64,000 nucleotides of DNA from positions 1 to 64,000 of the forward strand of contig JAMKCH010012582.1 of NCBI GenBank assembly GCA_023653785.1, in the 5' to 3' direction. A model generated the notes under the pieces. The model was not told the origin of the DNA. It was given only the letters and a program-made list of their open reading frames with translations, and searched no databases. Origin of the DNA: Ophioderma brevispina (Eukaryota; Echinodermata; Ophiuroidea; Amphilepidida; Ophiodermatidae). Below, piece by piece: positions 34,179-46,849 of the stretch; position 1 is the stretch's first letter, and every line of letters begins with the position of its first letter. Position numbers and translations under genes: made by a program.

Positions 34179-34649
34179 CGAGTACATCTAGCAAGGTTAT
34201 TAGACTAGGCTGCAAATGCAATGCCTCTCCAGGCCAGCATTGATAATGCAGGCTTCAGCTTTCACACAGCATGCATCTACATTATAGGACAACAACAAAT
34301 CAAAATCACCCATAAATCTTTTGCTACCACAAATTATGCCAAAAATATAAAAGGCCGAACAAAATGACCCAAAACCAACACCGCTCAAATTTTAAAAATC
34401 CAACATAACTTTTTCAAGAAATGTCCATTATAACTGCATACCTGCAAGTTTTCAAAAGAATTGGACGAGACATGAGAGACGTAGTTTATTGAGATAATAT
34501 GGGTTTCCTACTCTAATTTTCTACGTGAGACAAGTAGCTTATATTATAGGCTAAAAATAAAAATGTAAGTGGCATTACAAATGTAACCTTTGCCATCAAA
34601 TATGCTAGGGATGTGGGATTTTCTCGAACGATAGTGATGCTTATTCCTG

Positions 34650-34945
34650 TTCACCTTGAGTGTAATGACTCCAAGTGCTCAGGGCGCTGCTGTGAGCACC
34701 TTACTCTTCTACAACACAACGAGTAAATTCAGAACAAGGAAGGGCTTTATGGGAAGAAGTCCGATGTTAGATGCAGGAGGAAACGAAAGTTCTCTTCGGA
34801 GGAAAACCCTGCGCGAGGACGGGTATGACGGCAACAAATTCACATACAACACAGGCTCCACAGGGTATTGAACCCAGCTGGCATTGGTGAAAGGCTGAAT
34901 GGATTGAGCCACTTCACACCCGCTCCGCTCTGCCCTTGTGGCACA
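34650..34945 (-). mobile_element. tRNA-derived SINE in copy A
   Basis: On the minus strand there is a pol III-type head: 'gtgaagtggctcaatccatt' (A-box region) and GGTTCAATACC (B box, 34864-34874). A body with 'gggttttcctccg' and 'gtttcctcctgcatctaa' follows, the paired TTTCCTCC words common in metazoan SINE bodies. SINEs have no protein and rely on a LINE for mobility. The copy is diverged. Confidence 0.7.
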
Positions 34946-35386
34946 ATGATCTATATTTTTATAATAACAGTTTTAATTATTTTAATCAGATTGGTTCAAA
35001 GAATGTGTTGTAATGTCCAAACCCAAATTATATATGTATACACTTAATGATTTTACATTAAGAGTACTTAAGGTTTCAAGTCCCTCTGATGTCCAGGGTT
35101 AAAGAAGTGTTGCAGTTCAACGATGACACCAATCACAACTAAGACTCCCAAATGACAAGCATGCCATATAATTCCACACCAAATATACCCATGGGAATCT
35201 TAGTCCCGAAGATAAATTTTGTCCAGCAGTTCAAGACGATGGTTTTTTCTCTCGACGACACAAGATCCAATACCGTCCCATGCTGTGGCCCATTCCCCCC
35301 AACTCGTCGCGTACCCTACTTGTTACTAACTCTTCGTAGGGTCCCTACACAACAACTCGTTTTCATACCAGTTACACACAGTGGTT

Positions 35387-36377
35387 GGTTGCAGAGAATA
35401 TAAACCAAAAACGTACTAAACTATTGTATCAAAACGCCACCTGTTTTCTATGAAGATCTGTAGTATTTTAAATACACATAGGCCTACCTGAAGTTTGTTC
35501 AGTTCTTGAACTCGCAGAATGTCGAAAACGAGAGAGAAGCACACATAAAAACTATTAAAACATGTCAACAATACCGAGACGTCTTCAGGTTATAATTGCG
35601 AAGAAAATCAGAAATTAAAACACAAAAACACTTGTATCGCAAGTCGTTCCAATGGAGTAAAATTTGCCAACGCAAACACTCTAATCGTCTGTTAGTACTG
35701 GCATGCATTGCATGGACGTGTTTGTTTACAAAAAACGTGGGTTGCAGCGATACGCGATTGTTACCCCTCATCGTATCGTATCGCCAAATAGCAATAGTTG
35801 CGTGCCAACAGTGGCAGTTGCTGTGCCGGGATCGTACTATTACGCCACATTTGGGCGAAACGCTCCCAATTCTACACCCTAGGTCAGTGGTATATTTCAT
35901 CCAACCAGATGGCTAGTTTTACGAGATTAACACATCTGTTGTCTCCAACCCTGTTGTAAAAAGTTTGTAATTGGTCAAACTTGCTTTGCATGCAAAAATA
36001 GCTTCTAAACCAGGAAGTGGAGATTCCCAGCTATATTTGGTACCGACTTCGTAGGGGTAGCGTCTGTTGCCAGCCATAAGGAACTAGGGCGTCCTCTAGA
36101 TCATTTATTGGATTTTACTTCTCTTTTCGTGGTATCGTGAAAAGGAGCAACATTTCTGAGATGACCGGGTCAGAAAAATCGAGATTTTACAGCATTTCCC
36201 CAAGCGCTGGATTGGCTATAATTTGGTTGAATGATTTTTAAGGTAACGATTATGATCACTAGCGAAAATTCTGAAATTTCATAATTTTGCACCTGAAGGC
36301 ACATATTTTGGCTGTTTTGTGATATGCTTCGGTGCGACTTTACACTGGGTCGCGTGGAGGTCCACATATAGGCCAAT
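35387..36377. other. Unique spacer between the two duplicated segments
   Basis: About 1 kb without a counterpart elsewhere in the window. It is richer in CG dinucleotides at 35700-35880. Reading frames on both strands (up to 111 codons) overlap and show no domain. Confidence 0.5.
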
Positions 36378-38468
36378 TGATTTTTCAAATGCATGATACA
36401 GAACGGGGAAAAAATAAACCCCCAACATATTTTGATATGTTAATAAAGTTTTTTAATTTTAAAAGGGGTTCGCTTTTCATATAAAATGTGATCGATTCCA
36501 TAACTTTAGATGCTGATGTACTATTAATCTAATCTTTGGTTTATTTCTCGGTTAAACATCTGTTCAATTTGTTATCTTTTAATTCTGTTAACCTTCAAAG
36601 AGTAACGTATCAGGACAAAGTTGGGTTTTAACCTAATAAAAAAATTCACACAATTGCAATACACCTTTTCAGATCAAGTGTAAAATGAATGGTAGTAGGA
36701 AAATTATGTTTCTTATTTGAAATGACAATAAACTATAGTGTGAAAAGACCAAATTACTATCATATTAATATTGAGTCATTGGCTTACACTAGATTAATTG
36801 CCACATTAAATAGAAACAATAATTTAACAAGACGAGTCTTACAATCGCCCTAATGAATTTAGCTTCTGACATAAAAACTAGATTTAAGCTTGTTATTATT
36901 TTGCATACCTGAACACTTTACATTAGGAGGAGCAGGTATTAGTTTTTAAGGACACACCAACACTATTGTGTCATATAGTGTCATGCAGATACGTATTTAT
37001 ATTAGGGGTGAGTATGATCTTGCTTCTTTGAATACTTGATGATGGTTGATGATGACGATTGTTTTCACCTTTCTCCATTGCTTAACTTAATAAAATTATT
37101 TTCTTTAGGCCCAGAGTCATGCAGTCAGCACAGGTTTTTCACACTCAACTTAAAAGTTTCTTCTTTTTATTCTTAATTTTATAAAATATTTTTCATGTAA
37201 ATTTTACTGTTGAAATTTGGTTGTCTTAATCAAACTAGTGCATTGAAATTCAGTGCATTATTCACACCTTAAATAAGCTGAATACCATCTTTCATGTAAT
37301 ACAAATGACCTTGTAATCAAATAAGCAAATTACAATAGCAAATGGTTCACTTATTTCATGCATAGTTTTAAATGATTATGATGTGAACTTTGCAAAAACG
37401 GACATGAAATCTGAGCTGATTTGTTTTTGCCTTTGTAAAATAAATTCATTTTTTCATGCGGACAAGGACTTCAAGTGATATAGGCATTCAATAGCCAATC
37501 ATGGAGGGCCTATGCACACATTCTAGGACCTACCGTGTATTAAAATTAGTAATTTGGATTTTTTACACAGAAACCACACAATATGCCAAATTTTAATGAA
37601 AAAAACATTTAAATCATATTGAAAGTGATAGAATCCTAGTATTTCCAGTTCAATTTCAAACGAACAACATTTTTTTCTGGTATAATTTAAGTGTCAATAT
37701 TTTAATCTGCAAGGTGACTCTAATGGATGTTGTATACTCCAAGTGTCGCGTGAATTTGCAAAATGGAGCTGTGAATCCTTAAACACGCAGTTTAATTGAG
37801 AGTAACTACTAAACTTGAGATCTTTGGTTTCTTCCTTAATCTCACTCTACACTTGCATGTAACTGTGACTTTCAATTAAATGTTTGGGTGTCAAATGCTA
37901 AGACTATTATGTCGGTGACAATCACTCATTATGTTGCTTTCAAATGATGGTAAAAAATTATTTCTTAATGTCTCAATATCAATTAAGCAACATGTTTAGG
38001 TTCAAACAGCTTCAATTCCACACAGGCCTGTGATAAGCTTCAGGTTTATCTGCTTTTAATCAATTGTCAAAAGGAGTAGTGTCTAGTAGGGTCGGGTATG
38101 TAAGTGGTGGGATTCTAGTCACAACTTTGTAAAAAATCATTTATATTCATCAAGTAACTCGACTAATATACAACTGTTTTCAACCACTGGCACTTAAAAT
38201 TAGGCTAATTTATCCCACTGATAATACTAGGCAATGTTTTAAGACTTGTATCCATAATGGATATTGATTAAATAACACATTTTCACATGTCAGAATATGG
38301 GACAAGCCACAAGGTTATACCATTAACTTACCAATATTGGTTAGCCTGCCCCAAGAAGAGACAACAAAGTGGCATATGTAACTTGGCTACAGCTAGCAGT
38401 TAAGGCCACTGGTGATTGGTTGGATGTCAGCTGAATTATTATAAGCTGGATCAACAAGTACAACTAGG

Positions 38469-38867
38469 ACCCCGTACACACACTACAAAAATCTCTTAAT
38501 TCGACGAAGCGTTAACGAAGATTAAAAAATCTGAAAGTATAGTGTGTCGCACTTCCCTTATTTCGACGAAGATTAAAATCAGTTAATTCAATGAAACAAA
38601 TAACAGCTTTTTTCGACCGAAGAGGTCGTTGTTTCGATTAAAGTTTCCGGTAGTGTGTACGCACCGCTTAGTTGAATTAAGCGAAGTGATGCGTGACGGT
38701 TGACATCCCAGCCGTATTTCCGTGTCGTGCTGGTTTGGATCTTCGTTAGTTTCCTACTGGTGTGTACGCACTCGTATCTTAATTAAGGGTAGTGTGGCCA
38801 CGCTTTATTAACTAGTCAAGATTAACTAATCTTGGTCGAAATAAGAGATTTTGCAGTGTGTACGGGA
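38469..38867. mobile_element. ACCCCGTACACAC miniature element, copy 3
   Basis: The left end 'accccgtacacacact' is well kept and the right end is damaged ('gtgtgtacgggag'). It sits at the same relative place in duplication copy B as the element at 33773 in copy A, so one insertion predates the duplication. Confidence 0.85.
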
Positions 38868-39321
38868 GCGTTCTAGTACATCTAGCAAAATGCCCAATGC
38901 CTCCTCTGGCAGCATTTGATAATGCATGGCTTTCAGCTTTAACACAGCATGCATCTACATTATAGGACAACAGACAAATCACCATAAAATTTGCCTACCA
39001 ACAAATTTCAGCCAAAAACAAATAAGGCCGAACAAAATGCCCCAAACGCAACATCCGCTCAGAATTTTAAAAAATCACACATTAAACTTTCAAAGAAATG
39101 TCATTACTGGCATACCTGCAAGTTTCAAAGAAGTGACCACGACATTGAAGACTAGTTTAGAGATATATTGGTTTTCCTACTCTATTTGCTACGTGATGAC
39201 AATAGCCTATAATTATAGGCTAAAAATTAAAAATGTACGTGGCATAAAATGTAACTTTGCAATCAAATTGATAGGGATGTGGGATTTCTCGAACGATAGT
39301 ATGCTTGAATTGGTTCAATGA

Positions 39322-39600
39322 GTGTTAATGACTCCAAAGTGCTCAGGGCGCTGCTGTGGAGCACCTTACTCTGCTACAACAAACGAGTAAATCCAGAACG
39401 AAAGGAAGGTTTATGGGAAGAAGTACGATTTTAGATGCAGGAGGAAACCGAAGTTCCCGGAAAACCTGCGGGACGGGTATGGATCGCAACCAAATTTCAC
39501 ATACAACACAGGATGACTCCCCAGGGGATTGAACCCGGCGTCATTGATGAAAGGCGAATGGATGAGCCACTTCACCAGCCCGCTCTGCCCTTGTGCACAT
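39322..39600 (-). mobile_element. tRNA-derived SINE in copy B
   Basis: It is the counterpart of 34650-34945. The B box here is closer to consensus (GGTTCAATCCC on the minus strand near 39535), with 'gtgaagtggctcatccattc' as the A-box region. Confidence 0.7.
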
Positions 39601-40028
39601 AGATCTATATTTTATATAATAACCGATCGTTATTATTTTAATTCAGATTGGTTCAAGAATGTTTGTATGTCCAACAAAACACAATTATATGTATTACACA
39701 ATGATTTTACATGAAGATACTTAAGGTTTCAAGTTCTCTGATGTCCAGGGTTAAAAGAAAGGTTGCAGTTCAACGATGATACCTCAAAACTAAAGCCTCC
39801 CAAAATGACAGCATGCCATATAATTCCACACCAAATATTACCCATGGGAATCTTAGTCCCGAAGATAAATTTGTCCAGCAGTTCAAGACGATGGGGTTTT
39901 CTCTCGACGACACTAATATTCTGCAATACCGTCCAGGGGCCCATTCCCCAAACTCGTGCGTAACCCTACGTGTATACTAACTCATGCGTATGTCCTACAC
40001 AACAGACCTTTTCATACCAGTTACACAG

Positions 40029-42065
40029 TGCTTTGGACAAATTGGTCCACTCAGGCATGACATAGTATGAACGTAGATTCACGACTGAGTTTCGGGACCG
40101 GACCCCAGGTACTCTACCACCATCATGTCTGTCGCTAATGTTCACATTTAGGACCACAAACTGGAATCCCTTTTTGATTCCAAAACTGAAGCTCTTTTAG
40201 CTTAAAAGACAACAACAGACAGTTCAGCTTTAAAGCTCCGGTGGCATTCAACATATAATAAATCCTGGCACTATGTGATGCACAAATCTACCATTAATAC
40301 AGATCAAGACTAGCTATAACTATACTGTATAGCTCCTGGTTACTGGTGCTGGCAAAGTTGTCATTCTCAAATCTCTCCTTATATAAGGATTTCACAACTA
40401 GTATTCCCAATTCTTAAAATAGTTGCTACCACATCATCATGCATAAACATAACCTTGCACTGTCCCATTGGATTTCACATAAATTACATCATCTGCTTTG
40501 AATAATCTTACATTAATATTAACACCATGGGAAACTACCAAATTTTGCAATCTGTTTTGATCTCAAAGCAAAAACAAGTTGACTCATTTTCTAAATTTAC
40601 ATCTTGGGGAATTCCCATTCATCTTTTGCACAATGTATCTAGTTGTAAACAACAGGTGCATGAGCTCAACAATTCCATTTTCTCTTTTCCATCACAAAGT
40701 ACTTTTCCCATGAGAAATCTTTTCTCAAATAAAATTGAGAAATAAAATAATATTTTAATCACAAAATGGAGGCTAATATAACACCAATCTGATCTGAAGA
40801 TACATGAGTTCTTACAGTGCTATTGATTTGCTTATTAAATGAGTGTGCAATCGTCTAAGCCAATCAGCAGGGAGTTCTCAGAGGTTAATTTTCAACAGCA
40901 AGTTCAGTCCTCATGCAAGGAGTGCACGGTCGTAAACTTGTGTGCAATAGCTGCTATGTAATGCATCTGTGTGCTGCCGTGCATTAGTATGACTCTTAAT
41001 TTATCTTTCTTTGAGTCAGTGGCTCTTGAAATGGTTCTTCAGGTGACTGTGTTGCCTGAAGAACCATTTCACTGACCAGATACTTGGCATAATAGCATGC
41101 TTGATGGGAATGCCAGCTTTTGCACCTACGGCCTTGTTGCACTCGCAACTAAATATCCCTGATTACATTACAAAAAGTAATAACAGTACAAATACCTATA
41201 ACATCTTCCTCAACAGAGGTCCATCACCAATCACAAAGTGACATTTCATTTTAAGATACACCTTACTTGACGACTACGCACAAAGCGCCATCGACATTCC
41301 AACCCAGCAGCTGATTAAGTGCAACCTGATAGGGGGTTGAGTGCATTTAAAACCGCCACAACCACTCTAATGGACAAATTATTGCAAGACATCCGTCTTA
41401 CCGCTAAGATTTATAAGGACTTCCAAAAAATAACCAATTTGATATTGAATATGTAATTTTAATCACTTTGTAATCAGATATTCATGGGGGTTGTCTGCAG
41501 GAAGGCCATGCATGTGTGTTGGACTAGTCTACTAGAGCTTGGTGGATTGGTATCAACTCAGTCCTAATACAGTAAAACTCTCTACAAGTCTCCTATACAC
41601 TATCATGTGCAACTTTTTTAGCTGCAATTAGGTCTGAGGGATGACCCTTTGATATAAGCTGTAAACTTTATGAAGCATTATCCCCAGCAATGGATTGTGT
41701 GCCCAAGTGTGGTAAAAATCAGTCATGTGAGAGATTTGATTCATTCAGACCAAGATTGGTAAATGATGAAATTGGGATGCAATTACAGATGAAAAATACA
41801 ATAGTAAAAATAAAAACAATAGAAAAGATATTAAAAATGTCCTTTAAAAGTCCACAATTTTGTAATTAAGTATGCTAAAGACATGGGTTTAAACTTATGT
41901 ATATAGTATACAGATATTATTAGTGAAGCAGGACAAAGAAACACACACTCCTTTACCAATTACTGGATTTGGATTCCCTTTTTTTGAACAATATTTTTAC
42001 TAAATGAACTATCTGTTTCACTAAATAAACTGCTTTAGGCAAACTTTTTAGTTAGAATCAGTACC
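40029..42065. other. No gene; one strong hairpin
   Basis: No domains were found. The hairpin at 41015-41076 is listed separately. The rest is AT-rich unique sequence. Confidence 0.4.
41015..41076. other. Long perfect hairpin
   Basis: 'gaaatggttcttcagg' (41028-41043) and 'cctgaagaaccatttc' (41055-41070) form a perfect 16-bp stem with an 11-base loop. Outer bases 'gtcagt' (41015-41020) and 'actgac' (41071-41076) extend it after a 7-base bulge. This precursor-like form could be a microRNA-like hairpin, a tiny foldback element or chance. Confidence 0.6.
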
Positions 42066-42260
42066 TATAGTGCTTTTATCTTCCTTGAGTAAGTGACATC
42101 AGTGCGTTATGCAGTGATCGCAGCATTAAATCGCTGGCGTTAATTCAAAGCACTGGCATACACGTGCGCGCGTATAAAGGCAGTGGCAAAATGAACATGC
42201 AAAACATCTGTCTGAGTATGCTGACATCACCGACTCGAGGAAGATAAATGGACTATATAG
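42066..42260. mobile_element. Miniature inverted-repeat element (195 bp)
   Basis: The left arm 'tatagtgcttttatcttcct' followed by 'tgagtaagtgacatcag' pairs with the right arm 'ctgacatcaccgactcgagg' followed by 'aagataaatggactata'. Arms are about 37 bases with a few mismatches. The interior carries CG-rich words and no coding potential. Confidence 0.75.
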
Positions 42261-42484
42261 TCACTCCAAAGACAAAAGGATGATTTGTCAAAGTTTCCTT
42301 TATTAAAATAAAGCAAAAGAAAACAAAATTTATCAAATTTTCTTCTTACAATAGTATTTTAAAGGGCAATGTTGGCAAATCACAAAGACTAGATTCTCAC
42401 TGTTCATAATTGGCATAAAATTATATTTCCAGTTTAGGCAAATAATCATTGTCTTTTTACTATCATATGTTATGATCAAAATAC

Positions 42485-42660
42485 ATCATGAACTAGAATT
42501 TTGGGGTTCTCGGCTTTCACGCTCATTATATTCAAAGAATATAAGCTGTGGGCCGCTCCATAAAAAACTTAACATTTTAGTGATACATACACACATACAT
42601 ACACACGCACAACGGATTGCAAAGTGGTCCTGCCAGCTATGCTGGCGGCCCACAATTAAA
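42485..42660 (+). repeat. Dispersed repeat related to 48960-49050
   Basis: 'aactagaatttnngnttctnggctt' followed by 'cgctcattatattca.agaatat' and 'gtgggc(c)gc' is shared with 48962-49036. A 'catacacacatacatacaca' microsatellite lies inside (42582-42610). Confidence 0.5.
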
Positions 42661-43330
42661 AAAAATAATAATTTGACAGACACACTACTAGCATCTTGAA
42701 TATGGGCTATACAGGGTGATCCAGAAAAGAAAGCATCAGTTTTGCATCAAAAGAATGACAAAAATATAACTTTGACAATATATCGCCTTGTACTTTCTTG
42801 TACATAATTTTGAAATTACTTGAATTTCCAATGAAAATTTATACACAAATAATTAACAAATGCAGCTTTGATATGATGACAAAAAACAATTTGCATTTAT
42901 TTTATAATATGCAAAGATTAAATACCATCCAAAGCTTGGAACACCCGGTAAAACGTCAGTTGCCTGTATAAAACTGTTTGGTACCGACCATAATGCAAGA
43001 CCTATTAGATTATAAGAGAGAAGTTCATATGACGTCTTCTAAAACACTGTGTGCAAGAGACTTGGAACATGTCCATGGAAACCCAGATACGATTGTCGGT
43101 GATCGCTTAACGCTTTGCACACAATAGTTGACTTTTCCTTTTTTCGTTGTTAAATGAGTTTTGATTTAAAGCAGAATTACACAAGATTCCAATAATTTAT
43201 TCTTACAAAAAATTCTCTTAAAATTTGCTTTTCATGAATCAAAGTGTATTCTCATTAACTTTCGAGCCTTAATTGATCAAACAGATCCCAAATTCCAGGA
43301 AATTGAGGTTTTGGTGAATCCAACACACAT

Positions 43331-43350
43331 GGGGGGGGGGGGGGGGGGGG
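43331..43350. repeat. Homopolymer of 20 G
   Basis: An uninterrupted run of 20 G preceded by 'cacacat'. Its length is likely uncertain in any sequencing method. Confidence 0.9.
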
Positions 43351-43379
43351 AATGCATACAGAGTGGGATCGAGTAAAAT

Positions 43380-43570
43380 ATGGTCTGTATTTGGAAGCAA
43401 TTTCCATTCAAAAAGTTACACTTTTTGTTATTAATATGTAAACCCAAACATTTACCCCTAAGATTTCAAAGAGAACTGCTTTCTTCAGACATCAACATTT
43501 ATCCACTTCCAGTAAAATCGTCCCATCCTGGGGACGAGGCTATTAGCGATCAGGCCGTGGACCTTTAATG
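43380..43570 (+). repeat. Dispersed repeat, second copy of 26440-26700
   Basis: It shares 'cccctaagatttca', 'ccacttccagtaaaatc', 'ggggacgaggctattagcga' and 'accttta' with the copy at 26440-26700. Confidence 0.7.
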
Positions 43571-44306
43571 TCTGTTCATGCAGAATGGTTATAATAATTT
43601 GTTGATAATACAATAATCGTAAGTAAAATTTGATACTCTAATTTTACTTCGTTAAAACTCTCATATTGATAACAAACTTGAAAATAAAATTTTGGAAAAT
43701 CAGCAAGAAAGTAGCTTATTTGGAATTGGAAGTACACCATTTTCATTAAACTGCATTTGTTGCAGGCAATGGAACTATTCATCAATTGTATTTCAGGTCA
43801 AAATGGCAGACATAAAGGTGCAAATGATTTTATTTTTTTATAAGGCCAAGAAAATAACAAGTTTGTCTCAGAAGACCGTGCACATTTTGTTTAAAATTGA
43901 ACTTTTAGCTCATTATTTTTGTAGGTTTTTGCTCAATTGAAAGATTTTTTTTAATTTTCAGACAAAAATTAAAATTCGGGGGGGGATCGACCTAAAGGTT
44001 CAAAAATTTGAAAAAAAGTGGGCCAAAAATGCAATAATAAAAAAAAATAAAAATGCTGCATTTCACATTCGCATTTGCATTTTTCACATTTCTTCTGAGA
44101 CAAACTTTTTTTTTGCTTTATTATTTTTTTTCAAACGCTAGCAATTTGTTTTAGATGTACTGTATACTTTTAACATATTCTTAATTCTTCAATGAAATTA
44201 CGGGGCAAAACAATAATATGGGCCCTTGAATTTTTCATACCAGAACTAATAGCCGATTATTTCAACTTAAAGATCCCACTTGAACGGAAGAAATAGTTTT
44301 TTATAC

Positions 44307-44475
44307 GAGGGCACATGTGGTCCAGTGGATAAAGTACCCGACCCCCACACACAAAAGGTTGTGAGTTTGAGCCTTGCTGTGGCCAATGTGTCGCTCCCTT
44401 GAGTAAGGCCCTTTACCTCATTATTCTGCTCTACCCTGGTGTATAATGGATTACCGGCATTATTCAATGTTGGGA
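44307..44475 (+). mobile_element. tRNA-derived SINE
   Basis: The tRNA-like head has 'tggtccagtggataaagtac' (A box) and 'gtgagtttgagcct' (a worn B box) 40-50 bases later. The body has 'cgctcccttgagtaaggccc', 'tttacctca' and 'ctctaccctggtgtataatg', a form common in marine invertebrate SINEs. It is non-coding. A foldback element adjoins its 3' end. Confidence 0.75.
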
Positions 44476-44496
44476 AGGTAACAAGGAGGAGATGTA

Positions 44497-44696
44497 TATA
44501 GACCGAATTCAATATGACGTCAGCCACCAGACATGTTGGTGGACAAGATGCATACATTCAGGACTACAATACATTAAGCTGTCAATCGATCCATGTTTAG
44601 TGATTGCTCAGGGATCATTGACAGGTGAATGTATTGTAGTACTGGAATGCGTCTATCTTGTCCACCAACATGGCTGGCTATTGAATACGGTCTATA
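44497..44696. mobile_element. Foldback element (200 bp) next to the SINE
   Basis: The two halves are imperfect inverses for about 85 bases each. 'tatagaccgaattcaata', 'catgttggtggacaagat' and 'ggactacaatacatt' on the left pair with 'aatgtattgtagtact', 'atcttgtccaccaacatg' and 'tattgaatacggtctata' on the right. The spacer is only about 30 bases, so most of the element can form one hairpin. Confidence 0.85.
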
Positions 44697-45271
44697 GCGA
44701 TCCCCCAGCAACATTGGTGGAGTCTGGCCCAATCGCTTCAAAAGAGAGATGGTCACTCTGTTCCTGTACACACAGGTCTGGCCCCTTTACTTTTTTTTAG
44801 TTTTCTATACTTCACACTACTCATAAATTTACTCATCATTGAGTACACTTGAGTCCTACTTCAGATTACTCTTGCAAAAACCTCAGAAATGACTTGAAAA
44901 CATCACAAGGTTTTGCAGTGGTTAATTTAATGACTTCATTTTGGATACGTTGCCAACAAAATGCAGCAGCGGTTTCACATGTTCAAATATACCTGATGCT
45001 ATATTGGACACAAACACTCTACAATGTGTCCCAAATATGATGATGATCATTATGAATTTATATAATAATTAAAGGTGTAATATGAGAGATTTCACATATT
45101 GGGTGTCCATAAAAAAAAGAAAACCCTGATTTTTGCACCAATCAAAACCTTCTATCATAAATATTCCCGTCTGTAAAACATTCCCATCTCTAAAATATTC
45201 CCATGTGTAAGAATTAAGCTGAGAACTATTTCTTTGTTACAAAATGTTTGGAATTTTAATTTAATTATATT

Positions 45272-45377
45272 GGAACAAATACAAAATTCAGCCTATGTGT
45301 TATATTGAAGTGTTAGCAAATAAAAATCACACTTTGTTTTCACTTTTAAGACATTTCTGTAGCCAAATACAAGGTAA
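45272..45377 (-). repeat. Dispersed repeat, inverted copy of 3807-3911
   Basis: On the minus strand it reads 'ttaccttgtatttggctaca', 'gaaatgtctta' and 'cataggctgaattttgtatt', matching the earlier copy. Confidence 0.55.
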
Positions 45378-46572
45378 GAAATCTTGTGAGTATTTACTCT
45401 ATCTTAAATCACTACATATGTCTTGAAAGTTGCTATTCTAAAAACAAAATGCTTTGTTTTGTTTTACATCGGGCCAAAGAAAGTTCAGCTGTTACCCATC
45501 TGTTTTCTGTAATACTGTACAGTAGATACTCAAGATTTTAAGAAAATCTACAGGTGACGATTTGTGTCTTTACAATATATAATGACATTATCATGAGTTA
45601 TGGCTATATGACCATTATGGTAATTGACACTCAAAACATACTAGAATTAAGGATTTTTAAACCTAACATTATACAGATAATTATACAAAACATAATAAAA
45701 ATGACAAAACAAAAAACCTATCCTATCCTTCTCTATTGCCATTTTTTTCAGTGGTAAAAACTGTTCAGCCTATTTTAAATATTTAGTTGCTCAGCTGAGT
45801 ATAACATTGAGAAATATGAGAGAGAAATCATCTCAAACTATACAAAAGTACAAAATGACCATAACGATCAACTGCAGCCTTGTTTCTTGAGATGTGTTGT
45901 ATACTAGCCGGCTAAGCTTAGTAGTCGGTTTATAAACAATTTAAATGATGGGCTTTTTGCCAGGATATGTCCCATGGTTTTGTCGGGATACAGATGTCTA
46001 GGACATCATCTATGTTGGCATTGAATGTCTCTTATGAAAATATCAAAAAGGCTTGAGACGGAGCAATGGTTTTGTTTACACTCTGTCCATGTGTTGCTTA
46101 TGGTATACATGGGTTGACATTGCACTGTGCGTAATTAAATTTAATTACCTTACATGAAGTGTGGTTAGCTTGTACATATGCATTCATGGGTCTGGCAATG
46201 TTCACCATTTGCCTGCGAGTAAGTTTCTTTTTACCCCACTTTTTTGCATCCTGTGTTTAAATCAAGACATCATGCAATCTTGTGCATACTTTTAAAGAAA
46301 AGTCATACTGAATGAACTCTTGAATTTTAAGAAAATATAAAATGTGGGAGGGCAGGTTTCCACCCCAGAGCTCTTTGACCAGGAGGAAAAGCTTGAAATT
46401 CATACTAAATCAGGCCTTTTTTGCCTGCTCATAAGGAAATTTTCACTTCCAATCAGGAAAATCTGCCTTAAAACTGGGAAATTGTCCCCTCTGATAAGTG
46501 ACCCATCTTACACCTCTGCTTCTCTCTCAAAATTATTTTTTTAAAGAGGTTGAAAAGACTTTACCTCCTCAA
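45378..46572. other. No recognised feature
   Basis: AT-rich with short random frames. Confidence 0.4.
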
Positions 46573-46758
46573 CAGGGCTCTTGCTAAGGATTTTTATTTG
46601 TTTAGCAATTTTTGCAACAGCTCTTGCTTTGATCATGTTGATAGAGCAAACGTACACAAATGTATAGGGAAAAATTGCTACACAATCTTAAAATTGCATA
46701 GCAAATGGCAGAAAATGTGTAGCAAACTGCTATGCTAAACATGTTATCAAGAGCCCTG
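46573..46758. mobile_element. Non-autonomous hAT-type transposon with perfect 8-bp target duplication
   Basis: The ends 'cagggctcttg' (46573-46583) and 'caagagccctg' (46748-46758) are exact inverses. The flanks 'ctcctcaa' (46565-46572 and 46759-46766) are identical. The 186-bp body is AT-rich and repeats 'tagcaa' words; no transposase. Confidence 0.92.
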
Positions 46759-46849
46759 CTCCTCAAAATTGAGATTTTTGTATCAGAAGAAAACTCATTT
46801 TTAGGTCTGAGAAATGTTTCCTTTACAGTTTAGACCACATATTGACCAG

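Larger units (their letters stand above)
31641..35386 (+). repeat. Segmental duplication, copy A
   Basis: This 3.75-kb segment matches 36378-40028 in direct orientation from 'ttttcaaa(aa)tggatgctacagaacggg' to 'cttttcataccagttacaca'. The match is collinear across the whole length but broken by single-base gaps every 10-20 bases. It contains a miniature element (33773-34178) and a tRNA-SINE (34650-34945, minus). No coding frame survives in both copies. Confidence 0.92.
36378..40028 (+). repeat. Segmental duplication, copy B
   Basis: This is a collinear copy of 31641-35386, about 100 bases shorter. The offset between the copies shrinks steadily from about 4737 to about 4640, as expected from scattered one-base losses rather than one deletion. 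The same miniature element (38469-38867) and SINE (39322-39600) are present. The 131-codon frame at 38926-39321 has no counterpart in copy A and is not a gene. Confidence 0.92.

Noticed and set aside
35565..35916. Overlapping frames of 111 and 106 codons in the CG-richer spacer
   Set aside because: They lie on opposite strands over the same bases and show no domain. I could not choose one or support either.
38926..39321. 131-codon frame in duplication copy B
   Set aside because: The frame is not open in copy A, so it arose from frame changes rather than selection.
42708..42990. 'tacagggtgatccagaaaag' as a possible mariner-type left end
   Set aside because: No inverse end or TA duplication pair was found downstream.
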